This document shows, piece by piece, positions 1-10,665 of a DNA stretch of 64,000 nucleotides; position 1 is the first letter of the stretch; every line of letters starts with the position of its first letter. The DNA is from Erigeron canadensis (taxonomy: Eukaryota; Streptophyta; Magnoliopsida; Asterales; Asteraceae). Made by a program: the position numbers and the translations under genes. The stretch lies in assembly GCF_010389155.1 (NCBI RefSeq), contig NC_057769.1, forward strand, positions 3,224,001 to 3,288,000, written 5' to 3'. A model generated the notes under the pieces. That model had not been told where the DNA came from. It worked only from the letters and a program-made list of their open reading frames with translations, and did not search any database.

Positions 1-660
1 GACATTGAAAGGGATTGTGTTTGTAGCATGTTAGTGCCTATGTAAAGCACAAAATGAGAACAAATGTCTATGTGCACTCGGAAAGGATTATACAAGACAT
101 TAAGACACCTGCATTCTTTTGGTATAATTTGATATAGTACAGTGTGTTTAAGGATAAAGTTATTTTTAAATTAAAAGGGTTTCATCTTGTATAAGAAAAC
201 GATAATAGGTGATTAATAGGGTGAAAATAGATGATTTTATATTTGTTGGCGGTTCCCTACTAATGTAGAGAACATGTAGCTTCACGTCACCAAGTGATGA
301 ATATGAGGGTGTTTGTGTGTGTCTTTCATTGGGGTTTAGTTGTATTATTTGAGGGGTATTTATAGACCTCAAAAGAAGAATCCAGAGGTTGGAGCGTTTA
401 ACGGTGACAGTAACGCCTAAAAGTAGTCGTTATCGTTGGACAGACGCGTAACAGACTCTGGCTTGGAGGTACAAGCACAGTTCGTACGTACTGGTGCACG
501 TTCTCTGTTGTACTATTTGTCTCTTACGCGGGCGTAGCCGTCGGAGCCTGTCAGTCCTTCCGAGTATTAGGCTCCGATACTTGCCTTCAAGGGGTTTGAC
601 TTATTATTAGCATAGTCGATCCGTAGGGTTCGTAGAGTTTAGCGATGGTATATCATCACA
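1..660 (-). repeat. Possible LTR remnant, cut by the left window edge
   Basis: No protein-coding gene is visible here. On the minus strand a good TATA box (CTATAAATACCCC, about 354-366) sits in a block that ends on the plus strand with TATCATCACA at 660, so on the minus strand it starts TGTGATGATA, as an LTR could. The block is more GC-rich than its surroundings. No partner LTR or target-site duplication is visible. It could also be the promoter of a gene left of the window. Confidence 0.3.
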
Positions 661-762
661 GTGTTTGGAAACGTTAGCTAAAAAGATTGGTATTAGTTCA
701 CTTGTAAGTATTTTGTGTATAGTCATGCCCCTGTGATCAAGGGTGGTACTACACAGTGTCGT

Positions 763-1571
763 TAGGGATGGCAACGGACGAGAAAAAACTCGTAACCTGT
801 GGATATCCATCTGTCATGGATGGGTAATTTCAAAAAAAAATTACCGTGAATACATAACGGATATAAATATGTACCCGTTTGCGGATCGCGGATGAATAAT
901 GGATATATCATATCCATCATAGATATATTCGTTTAGCGAACCCGTCATACCATAAGTATAACCCGCAAATATATTCATAATATAACCCGTCAAACCCGCA
1001 TACTATTATTTATATATGATAAATATTGATAAATATAAAATTTTTAAAAATCAATCTGTTCCATTTTGAGAGTTTGTTCCAAATTTCGGTTACTATGTAA
1101 GGGATATATTTCCAAATTCTAATTCCAATTTACATCACATTATCACAGTTAGTCTGTGGCTTTAACATTCTACCATTAGTCCATTACCTCTCTTCAAGCT
1201 ACTTGGAAGTTTGAACTTTAGTAGTTTTATTGAGTTCATTTCTTTTTAAATAAAGATCCAGTGATCGACTAACTTCTTTTCTTGAAAAATTATTGTTTTT
1301 TTTCTTCTGTTTTTTATTAATGGCATGTGAACAATTTTGCAATGTTTTTTTATTTGGTATGCATTTCTTTTATTGTGATGGTTAGTTACTATTAGATTTA
1401 TAATGAAAACCGTGGATCTATCCGCGAGCTTGTATATCCGTGGATGATGGACATGGATTAAATATTGAATCCCTTTGCGGATATCCGTGAATTGGTGGAT
1501 TAAAAAAAACCGCGTGGATGGTAATGGAAAAAGGATATCCGCATCCGTTACCTACGGGTGCTCCATCCCTA
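763..1571. mobile_element. Non-autonomous hAT-like element, 809 bp
   Basis: The ends are TAGGGATGGCAACGG and, inverted, TAGGGATGGAGCACC. The element is bounded by a perfect 8-bp target-site duplication, AGTGTCGT, at 755-762 and 1572-1579. An 8-bp duplication with TAGGG-type termini is typical of the hAT superfamily. The subterminal regions carry many GGATATCC/GGATATCCG copies in both orientations, probably transposase-binding repeats. There is no open reading frame for a transposase, so it would need one supplied in trans. Confidence 0.85.
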
Positions 1572-1742
1572 AGTGTCGTCTTTAAGAGTTTATAGACCTA
1601 GGACGAGTCAGAAAAATGACCCTTAGTTAGATGCAACGATTCATATTATTAATTTTATTGAGATTATTAAATTATCGAGTATAAATTTATAGTTCTATTG
1701 TACATAAAGTATTTTATATTAAATGACGAAAGTCATAGTATA

Positions 1743-2015
1743 CTACTCCTCCGTCCCATATTAAGTGTCTAAATTTGACTTTTTAAGTCTTTGTCTTTCA
1801 ACTTTGACCATATTTTTTTTGTATTATATAACACTTGATATAACATACATAAATTGATTGAGTTTTAAGTGTACTTTTCATTGATATAACTTTTATCAAA
1901 TAATATATCATATAAACAAAGATATTTACGGTCAAAGTCGAAAGAAAAAGACTTGATCAGTTAAAATAGGACAATTAAAATTAAAATAGGACAATTAAAA
2001 TGGGACGGAGGAAAT
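1743..2015. mobile_element. Stowaway-like MITE
   Basis: The left end CTCCTCCGTCCCATATTAA (1746 on) and the inverted right end TTCCTCCGTCCCATTTTAA (ending near 2014) match the CTCCCTCCGTCCC terminus of plant Stowaway (Tc1/mariner) MITEs. TA dinucleotides flank both ends. Near the right end a 23-bp unit (TTAAAATAGGACAATTAAAA type) is repeated. There is no coding capacity. Confidence 0.8.
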
Positions 2016-3594
2016 AATAAACATAACAAAAGTTATTTTTCAATAACATGTGAAAAAATCAAGAAATAAAATTAAGAAAAAGAGATTTAGTCGAATCCAT
2101 ATGTCATCCTTTTGGCATTTTATGGGGATTATTAAGATAATCTTCAAAAATATATATCATTTTACAAATTATATTTAACGGAACAAAAAAATATTACATG
2201 TTGAATACATCTATACATATAAGTTCGATACACTTATACACTGTACACATCAAATTAAAATATGTAATAGTATTTTATATAGTTATTTATTGAAAAGTAG
2301 TATAAGTTTACAAGGACATTAGGGTAGCTTACGGCTACATCCAAGATTGAAAAATATAACTTTTTTTACTTTTAAAAAGATGTGTAAGTATTATATGGTT
2401 TAGTTTGGTTAATTGTTAGAATTTGTAATGAATTAAGTTGATTACATAAACATTTTTTATATATATACACACAAAAAAACCAGCCCCCTAAAAAACAGGC
2501 CTCGGTCCGTCGTATACTTTGTCCTACCCCTAAACCGACCTTGGTACTACATAGAGGCAAGAGGGGCCAATATTAAATCCAAAATTTAGATTTTGTCATG
2601 TATTTTTAAATTTTTTTATCAATTTTTAAATTTTTTCTATAGATATTAACAATTTGCTTTCTTTTACTTTTATTTTTCATCAATTTTTTAATTTTGTCCA
2701 ATTTGAAATTTCTTTTTTAGTATCATCTCTGCCCATGATTGTATGAGATAGCATATGAATAATAAACACCTTTATCAGCCAAACTATTCTCTTCATTTGC
2801 AACGGAGTTTTAGATAAAAATGAAAAATTTATTACTGTATTATGGTTTTAAAAGGGACACTCGATCATGGAAAATTTATTTCTTTTGGTAAATTGATTTA
2901 CTTGGATAATGTGAATGTTTTTAGGTGACCTATTAACTGTTTTGCTTTTGATAATGTTTTTTTTTTTCATCATTGGGTTGGCCTCATCCATAGTACTGCA
3001 TGTATTCACAAGATATTCCATTTTATTCATTGACTTTTTACCCTTTTAAGTTTCATTGGTTCTAGTAAAATGTGATCACCTAATCACAGGCGTCACATTT
3101 AACCCTCAAAATTGGTGCATAACTGCATACGTAATCATCTTAAAATTTATGAATCCGATCAAACTTTAAACATTGTAGTGGGGGATTGAGACGGCGTTGA
3201 TGGCACGACCTCGGTGTTGTAGGACCATTCGTTACAAGACGGGGTTGAACCCAGGTCGATGACCCGACATCATTTAATCGACGTTTAGTCATTCAATTTT
3301 GATTTTTTTTAGCAAACATCATGTAAAATAAACAATTTTACCTTAACCAAACAAAGAAAAATATTTTGATTCATTATTCTTTTGGAAAATTTTTCAGTTA
3401 TATCAGTTTTACCTTAACCAAAACCAAACATCGTATGTATTGTTAGTAAATGTCATATTGAATACATGATTATACATATTTTTTACAACAAGACGGTGCA
3501 TAACTTGCATTCTATCTCTTCCGTTTAAATTTTGTAGTTGTTACATCTTGAAATTTGAATAAACTTGTTACAACTTTAACTTAAAGTTTTTGGG
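2016..3594. other. Intergenic, AT-rich
   Basis: I see no gene. The stretch is AT-rich with short poly-T tracts, and short open frames on the minus strand look random. A GC-richer patch at 3178-3270 contains nothing I recognise. Confidence 0.5.
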
Positions 3595-4020
3595 CCGGGT
3601 TACTAGTTGAGCCATTTTGAGAAGGCTAAAGATCTAAAGTAACTTTAAAGCCCAATTTCTATAACTTATAGTGTTTGGGCTGTCTTAATGGGTTTGAAAT
3701 TGTTTCTTTAAGAAAGCCTTTTAAGTTAACTTGGTAGTTGGTTGATAACTTGATAATTGATATTGTATCCTGCAATGCGGCAACGATGATAGTTCGGTGA
3801 TGTGGTGGCATCGACGGATGATGACGGCGGCGGCGACCGTTGTTAGTGGCATATGCGTCAAGTGGTTATCTTTTAGAATAGTGGATATCTTTTAGAATAT
3901 AATGAAATAATTGTGTAAGTTAATTAATTAAAGATAAAATGGTAATTTCGTATGTCTCAAAAATCTTAACTTTTCAACGTAAGAGTATAGTTTTTATATA
4001 GTAGTTAGATAAGAGAGGAT
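3595..4020 (-). repeat. Dispersed GGTGG/GGCGG-rich repeat, possible Helitron-derived
   Basis: The core 3775-3860 (GCAATGCGGCAACGATG, then GGTGATGTGGTGG and GACGGCGGCGGCGACC) followed by an AT-rich part resembles cores at 23920-24010 and 36455-36560, and reversed versions at 39165-39240 and 44640-44795. In the clearer copies the rich core abuts a CTAG-type terminus, which suggests non-autonomous Helitrons. The ends of this copy cannot be placed. Confidence 0.35.
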
Positions 4021-6070
4021 AGCCGAATGATGCAACTATCATATCAGCTCGACAACTCAGTTTTTTTTAAGTGTTAGCTTGTGATTAACTTCCTCTAGAT
4101 GATGCCAAGTCATCATTCGACTCTTGAAATTTAGGCTTGACATTAGGGGAAAGTTACAATCAATGTTTTTAATGAATCAATTATTATAAATCCATACTTT
4201 TTTGTTAAGTTTAATCCGTTAACTTATGAAGCTTTCAAGATAGAATATCAATAGAATTTCAAATTATATACAACACTAATTGATGTTGATACGATTAAAT
4301 GATCAATTCACCAAAAATCATCTCGATAGAAGGAGACAAAAGTGTTGCTTGGATGCTCGACGACCATAATTTAATGGCGATATCAACTCTCAAAAATCAC
4401 AAATTCTTCCAATAATGAATTGTTTATATTTGTTTCCCAAATTAATGTAAGATAGCGACTATGGAAGTGTAACTATCAAGAGGGTATATAAGTTTAAACT
4501 CGCTTGTCCATTTTTCTATTCATGTGATATTCATTTGTTGTTTCTTCTAAAGTCAATTGCCAATTTTTCAAAATGCTTTTTAAATTTCGTTTTTTGTTTA
4601 AAGTTCCACAACACTTTTGTTTAAATTGCCACTAAAAATTTAGTCTTGTGTATACACAAATATTTATGATATTCATCTGTTTAAAACTTTTTCTTTTTTT
4701 TTTTTTTTTTTTTCAAAGTTTTCATTGATAGATAAAGTAATTTATGTAGAAATATAAGGCAAGCGGCGGCAGCCGCCACTCATTTTTGTATAGCAAAACT
4801 AAGACGTTTAAAAACTAAATTCGTGCACGGCGTTATGACATTACTAAAACTTGTATCTCACCTTGTTGACCCTTAAAACACAATTATATAGCATATCGAT
4901 ATCTTTTATAAAAAAAAAAAAATCGAGTATTAAACTGGGCAATCAAGATAATGTCACAAATACTTTTATAAACAAATATAAGACGAGCACATTGATCTGT
5001 TATAGAGGGGTTTAACACACGTTACACACCATCTATTCATCTATCATACCAACTTAAAAACTAGAACTGGGGCACCCGAATTACTGATTTCTCCAATATT
5101 CCGAGTGCAAACTTATATCAAATTAAAAAACCTACAAATAAAATTGGTAAATTTCAATATGAAATACGTGTACAAGGATGACTGCGGCCAGCTTCGCTGA
5201 TCACTGGTTTTTTACGAGCATTATTTAACAAACAGGTATAAATCTATTGTTATCGGTAGAGTAATTAATTTGCACTTAAGTTTTTAAATTTAATAAAAAA
5301 AAATGCCCATAGGCGTCTGTGAACAGAGTACAAACAACTTGCTATGTGTACTAAATAACTAGAAATAAATGCGATTTATAACATTGTCACACTTTATGGT
5401 TCACGAAATATAAATAACTCTGCAGATAACGAAACTATAATAACTTAAAAAATAAAACATTCTAATTTTAGATTGAAGTCTTCACCTTGGTTTCAAAATT
5501 GTCAAACCCACAAAGACAGGTTTCTTTGTAGCACATAAGTTATGTTTTCTATTTTTCTTTAGAATGTTGGTAACTCTTTCTCCCAAATAAACAAATACAA
5601 ACATTACAACATCTTGTGCATAATTCAATTGCAATATATAATCACTAGTTCACTACTCTGAAATCTGAATTTGGTAATTTTGGTTCGGAAAAAATGGCTT
5701 GGACATAATTTGTTGTGTGTCACTTTTATGCAATCACTCAAGCATGTGAGAAGTTATCATTTTCTTTGGCTCTTGTGATCTTTTCTAGCTTCAAAATATA
5801 AAATTCTTGATTTAAATAATGTGTCATTATCAATTTATTTAAAATCAAATCTTTCATTCCAATTTTATTTAATATATTAATTCAAGAACAATTTGTTTTT
5901 TTGCCAGAAGTTTCAATATACATATTTCTTCTTTCTTTCATTTAGCTCTAGCCCATGGAGCTTGATTACAAAATATAGCTTTACAAACATTAAAAGAATC
6001 TTAAAAATTTTTTTTTTTCAAAAATAAAAAAATTAGGAGCTTTGATGTTGAATATCTTTAAGGGGTAAAA
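4021..6070. other. Intergenic and upstream region of the 6071 gene
   Basis: No gene is visible. A long T-run at 4690-4713 could be the reversed tail of a retroposed element, but no target-site duplication was found. The last 100 bp before 6071 are very A/T-rich and presumably form the 5' leader; no convincing TATA box can be assigned. Confidence 0.45.
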
Positions 6071-6928
6071 ATGGCAACTTTTAGTAGTTTAGAAATTGGT
6101 TTAAGTTTCATATGTGGATTAGTACTTTTGGGATGTGCTATTGAGGTCTACTATCTTTTATGGTGGAAGAAAAGAAAATATGAAATTGATCAAGAAAACC
6201 AAAAACCATCTGTTCCTTCATTTTCTTCAACCTATAAACCCACTCACATGTCATACATTTCCTGTTGGAAAAATAATAGTTCTACAAAACCAACAAAAAC
6301 CCAAGAAAATAACCAAAATCCAGACATGGGTTTGGTGCAAGATCTTGTTTTAGATGATTCTGAAGAAGAAAGTTTGGATCTTGAACTAATGAGGCTACAT
6401 AATCTTCAAGGGCCACCAAGGTTTCTAACCACTATTAATGAAGAAACCAAAGAAGATATAGAATCACAAAGGAGTAGAAAATGTTCAAGAACAAAAAGTT
6501 TAAGTGATTTACTTGTGCATTTCGAGACCCCACAAGCTTCATCACCAATTAAGAGTAGTAGTGCTTCACAATTGTTAAATCTTGAAAGTTTCAAGTTTCA
6601 TCAAAATAATAATGGATTGAATTTGAATAATCCTCTGTTTGATATTGATACATATAAGATGAGATCTTCACCACCTCCCACATTCAAGTTTTTGAGAGAT
6701 GCCGAGGAGAAGCTTTTGAAGAAGATGATGGAATTTGAAGCTGCTGAAAAAGAGGTAAATAATAATAATCAACAAATTTTAGTTGCTTCAAAGGTGGATG
6801 AGAATAGTGGTTGTTTTGTAAAAATAAGTGCAAGTAAAGGCAAAAATGGGATGATTCAAAATAATCAACAAATTTCATCAGCTGCTTCAAAGGTACTTCC
6901 ATTGGCTTCTTCACCACCAAACAATTAG
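6071..6928 (+). CDS. Uncharacterised plant single-pass membrane protein (285 aa)
   Basis: This is an intronless reading frame of 285 residues starting in a good context (AAAAATGGCA). Residues 8-32 form one hydrophobic segment ending in YYLLWW, followed at once by the basic stretch KKRK. That predicts an N-terminal membrane anchor with the rest in the cytosol. The tail has an acidic patch (DDSEEESLDLE, 95-105), then LQGPPRFLTTI (112-122) leading into NEETKEDIES, a serine-rich TKSLSDLL motif (141-148), and a charged, probably helical stretch from F205 (FKFLRDAEEKLLKKMMEFE) to about 229. The C-terminus is Asn/Gln/Ser-rich. From memory, the anchor plus the LQGPPRFL, SLSDLL and FKFL..AEEKL blocks recur in a plant-specific family of unknown function; I could not verify this. 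No neighbour hints at a role. The open frame, start context and motif layout make a real gene likely. Confidence 0.85.
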   Translation: MATFSSLEIGLSFICGLVLLGCAIEVYYLLWWKKRKYEIDQENQKPSVPSFSSTYKPTHMSYISCWKNNSSTKPTKTQENNQNPDMGLVQDLVLDDSEEESLDLELMRLHNLQGPPRFLTTINEETKEDIESQRSRKCSRTKSLSDLLVHFETPQASSPIKSSSASQLLNLESFKFHQNNNGLNLNNPLFDIDTYKMRSSPPPTFKFLRDAEEKLLKKMMEFEAAEKEVNNNNQQILVASKVDENSGCFVKISASKGKNGMIQNNQQISSAASKVLPLASSPPNN

Positions 6929-7496
6929 TGTAACTGATATGAAATAGGCAATTTCTGTTACTTTTTTTTTTCCCCACTATTTATTTTCTTTTTGTATTTA
7001 TTTGTTCTTAATTGATAGTGTAGTACACTAAGTGTACATGTAGTATATATAATTAGCAATTCTGTGTACGTATTGTTAGTCCTAAGCTATCTCCAACAAC
7101 ATTAAATTTGTAAATCGATCTTTTGATGTATATGTCAATTAACTTGTTTATCAAGTGAATGATATGTGAACTGTAAAAGTGAAAAAAATTTGCTTATTAG
7201 TAGAAGCAAAACAAAAGGATTGTTATAGTGAAAGGTCGCACTTTCAAAATTCTACCCCTCCGTTGTTGCTCTCTTTTTTCTTTAATACCAAAAATGTTGA
7301 ATTAAATTTTTATATAAACTTACTAATACAAGAATTAAACAATGTTAGATGTTAGATGAATAAAGGGTCATGGGTTCAAAACTCTTCCACAACACTTTTT
7401 TTTTATTTTTTTTTTATTTTGCATTCTGCTTTTATTGTTTTTTCATGTTTTTCCTTTTAAAAATTTGTTTGCCTTTTAATATTTAACAATTGATCC

Positions 7497-7672
7497 TTAC
7501 TTTTGTGTCTCGAACCATGCATGTCTGAGATGAAACCTAGGACTCTCGAAAACTCCTGGTGGATTTCTCCAAGGTCAAAGACCTTACCAAGGGCAATGTA
7601 GGAAGTGAGATTCGAACCCTGTTGGATTTCCCAAAGTCAAAGACCTTACCAATGGACCACAACCTATTTACT
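7497..7672 (-). mobile_element. tRNA-derived SINE, minus strand, with internal duplication
   Basis: Read on the minus strand, TGGTCCATTGGTAAGG (A-box-like) and GGGTTCGAATCTC (B-box) lie about 35 bp apart, the layout of an RNA polymerase III promoter in a tRNA-derived SINE head. A related block follows (ACCTTACCAAGGG near 7580), so the head looks partly duplicated. The flanks share only a short ATATTTAA, so the exact ends are uncertain. Confidence 0.5.
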
Positions 7673-8254
7673 TTATGATATTTAATTCATATATCTTTTA
7701 ATTTTTACTTATCAAAGTAAATAATAATATATTTTATTATAAGTTAAACAAAATATTCATTCCCTCGTTAAGTTATACGTAGTATAATAATACTAGCTAG
7801 CTCCTAGCTGTATAACAAGCTATTACAAATTTACATGTATATATTATTATTTGTGTGGTATATTAATCTAGATATAAATTATTTATATATGATTGTATGT
7901 ATATGGTATATATGTTTGTGGTTGGCAAGTAATGGCAATGATTTTGATAACACTTAGCTGATATAATGGTGATAAGCATGAAGCATGTTCTTTTGCTTCT
8001 TGTAATATAAAACTTGTGGGGTAATGTGTTCCCCTACAATTTTAATAAACATATTAAAATTTGGTTTGGAAAATGTTAAAATGGTCACATAAAGCAAGAA
8101 CTCAATCCAAATCTTACGTTCTAGTCTTCTAGCTAGCTCCTGGTTGCATGTTCGACTTATCGTGAGGACATATTTAATACATTTTTCATCCGTCTTCCAA
8201 ATTAGGCGTATAAATAAGGCGAGCTATTCGTGAGTTCCAAATTAGGCGTCTTCC

Positions 8255-9190
8255 AAATTCGATTTGCTAAAAGCTCGACGAATCCGAGCCTGATCAAGCT
8301 CGAATCGAGTTCAAGCACGATATGGAGATTGGGTAATAATCAAGCTCGAGCGTGAGCTTTGAACACTAGACTTGATTAGGCTTAAGAGCTAGCCTAAACG
8401 AGCTTCAAAAGACATCAATTTACTTAATTGATAATGTCATAAAATCTATATTTATAACTAACTAGTATTAATACACGTATGATATACGGATTGACTATAA
8501 AATCGATTTAAAATAATTTTTAGCATTACCATCTCATGTGTTTGGTTTCTCTAGTTATAAACTAATACATATATATGAAAGTGAATCAATCTTGTACTAA
8601 ATAGATCATGATTATATGATGTATGTGTAAGGAATCAAAAATCCGTTAGATACTAAAAAACACAATGATATCTTATGTAAACATTAGCATTACTTTACTT
8701 TATAAGTTTGCCATGTATTTCTAATAAATGGTTTATATAATTTTAGACTCTCATTATACATTCAGAAATTTTTAGGTGATAACATGAAAACATGCAAAGT
8801 GGAACACAAATTGTGTTGGTGATCCGATTACATATTAATTCTATATATTTATATTTAATTCTATACAAGGAGAATTAGTTTATCGATTGGATAAGATATG
8901 TTACCATTTTGTTTTAGTTTATGGGTAGATATATATTCAAAAATAAATATTTCTATTCATAATAATGGTTGACTTATTTAGATCGATAATCGTTAATATA
9001 ATAAAATAAAGAAATACTCGAACTCGAACCATTGAAATTACTTACGAGCCAGGTGTGTGCTTTACTAATAAGACTTGAAATGAGCCATACTCAAGCTATG
9101 TGAATATAAATGAGCTCGAGTCAATCTCAAGCAAGTTGAAACTTTTTCAGCTCATTTACAAACCCGAGCTATTTTATAGACATCCGCCAA
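8255..9190. repeat. Degenerate GAGCTCGA-rich repeat split by a Helitron-like insert
   Basis: Blocks rich in AGCTCGA/GAGCTCGAG occur at 8255-8410 and again, inverted in tone, at 9080-9180, as in the subterminal regions of some plant hAT-like elements. Between them lies the sequence called separately at 8462. I cannot see clean TIRs or a target-site duplication. Confidence 0.3.
8462..9030 (-). mobile_element. Helitron-like element, 3' terminus
   Basis: Read on the minus strand the left end is CCGTATATCATACGTG, a short hairpin (CGTAT/ATACG), then TATTAATACTAG followed by T. That is the hairpin-plus-CTAG layout of a Helitron 3' end inserted between A and T. The body is AT-rich with no reading frame. 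The 5' (TC) end is not certain, so 9030 is approximate. Confidence 0.4.
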
Positions 9191-9197
9191 TCTTAAA

Positions 9198-9425
9198 CAC
9201 TTTTTTTTTTAACATTGAAACGAGATTTTATTAATATGATAAATCCTAACGAGGAGGTAGAAGTTACATATGGAGTTTACAAACAGAAAGAACATAAAGC
9301 ATAAAACAAAGAAGTAAGCCGGGAGAATATCTTTTCTCCCAAGTTTCGACAACTTATTCAACTTAATTATCGATGTATCGGAGATGAATTTTTTTTTTAA
9401 ATTCAATATGCTATGTATCATAAAA
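9198..9425 (-). repeat. Possible retroposon tail
   Basis: A T-run at 9199-9211 starts a block that, on the minus strand, ends in poly-A, as retroposed elements do. The 70-residue minus-strand frame in it is Leu/Ile/Phe-rich and matches no family I know. I found no target-site duplication. Confidence 0.25.
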
Positions 9426-9585
9426 GAACTTACTAAAGGCTAGATTTCACTTAACGGGTTATAGGCCCACCAAAAAGTAAAATTTGGAGCCACTGTGCCA
9501 GTGTGGCACAGCCCAGTAGCCATCTTTTTAACTTTGGGCTTTCCTTAATGATACTGGGCTTCGATGTTTATATTTTCAGTAAGAA

Positions 9586-10165
9586 CTAGTTATTAACCCC
9601 GCGCGTCGCTGTGGAATACGTTTTTTATACAGTAAAGTTTTGGCATATTTATGTCAAATATTCGAACCTAAATTTTAAAAATGACAACCATAACATTAAA
9701 AATATTGTAAAGGAAAAATAAGTCGTACAAATACACAAACAATAACTATATTGATATTTTGTTTCATGAATGTAAGACGTAAACATGATAAGAATTATTA
9801 TATATTAAAAATGTTATATATATGTATAAAAACGGAAGAAAATAATCAAAAACCAAATCTTTAAAAGTAAAACCATTATTGTGTGCAACGTGTATAGTGA
9901 AAACATGAAAACCCAAAATTTTAGTGTCATTAAAAATGAAAACGAAAATTTTGATGTGGGATACAAGTTAAAAGATGAAAACTTTCATTAAAAAAAACTA
10001 AACATGTAGCAATATAATAAAAATAATGTAAAAGAATATTAAAATGTATAAAAACATAAACAATAAATATATATATATTTATGTTTTAAGTGTAACATGC
10101 ACGTAAGACGTAACGATGATAAAAGTTATTGTATAATAACTAACTCCGCCTTCTATATTACAATT
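9586..10165 (-). mobile_element. Helitron-like non-autonomous element with internal duplication
   Basis: On the minus strand the left end reads CGACGCGCGGGGTTAATAACTAG followed by T: a GC-rich, partly palindromic block just before CTAG, as at Helitron 3' ends. Internally, a stretch of about 100 bp at 9706-9800 (ending CGTAAACATGATAAGAATTATT) recurs at 10022-10138 (ending CGTAACGATGATAAAAGTTATT). No Rep/helicase frame is present. The right end is approximate. Confidence 0.45.
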
Positions 10166-10401
10166 CTAGCACTAATCTATTTTTGAGGTATGACCAGGAG
10201 TAACCTAACGTTCACCTTTAGTTTTGATCATGCTGAAGAAGATTAATTGATGACGTATACTATGGTCATTAAGTTATTTTTATAATGAAATTACATTATT
10301 ATGACGCCCAACCTTTTTATATATATAATACACCATTGATTCTTTAAGGCAGGTAAAAGTTTATATAGTTCTAATTATACACATAGACACAAGGGCCTTT
10401 A

Positions 10402-10651
10402 CCAAGAAAGAATTGGTCTACTGGTAAGGGAATTACTTTGTGACTTTAAAGTCCCAAATTCGATTCCTGCTTGGCACAAAACTTAATTTTTTTAAGGTAT
10501 CTATTCCCTATGAAGTCTAGGCTTACATGTGAAATTCTAAAGATATGGTTCGATCTTTCGAGGTGCCCAGATCATATGACTTATTCAGAGAGAATCAATG
10601 GATTTCTAATTATGATGTTGGGGTTGGAGTTCCCATTATCCTTTTTTTAGG
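10402..10651 (+). mobile_element. tRNA-derived SINE with 14-bp target-site duplication
   Basis: The head carries TTGGTCTACTGGTAAGG (A-box-like) and AAATTCGATTCCTG (B-box-like), then a tRNA-unrelated body ending in CCTTTTTTTAGG. A perfect 14-bp direct repeat, CACAAGGGCCTTTA, flanks it at 10388-10401 and 10652-10665. This is the signature of LINE-mediated retroposition of a polymerase III transcript. Confidence 0.85.
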
Positions 10652-10665
10652 CACAAGGGCCTTTA

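Noticed and set aside
4690..4800. T-run followed by GGCGGCAGCCGCCAC as a SINE or LINE tail
   Set aside because: No A/B boxes and no target-site duplication found.
7330..7400. GGGTCATGGGTTCAAAACTC as a tRNA gene
   Set aside because: Only a B-box-like word; no acceptor stem, anticodon arm or A box can be formed.
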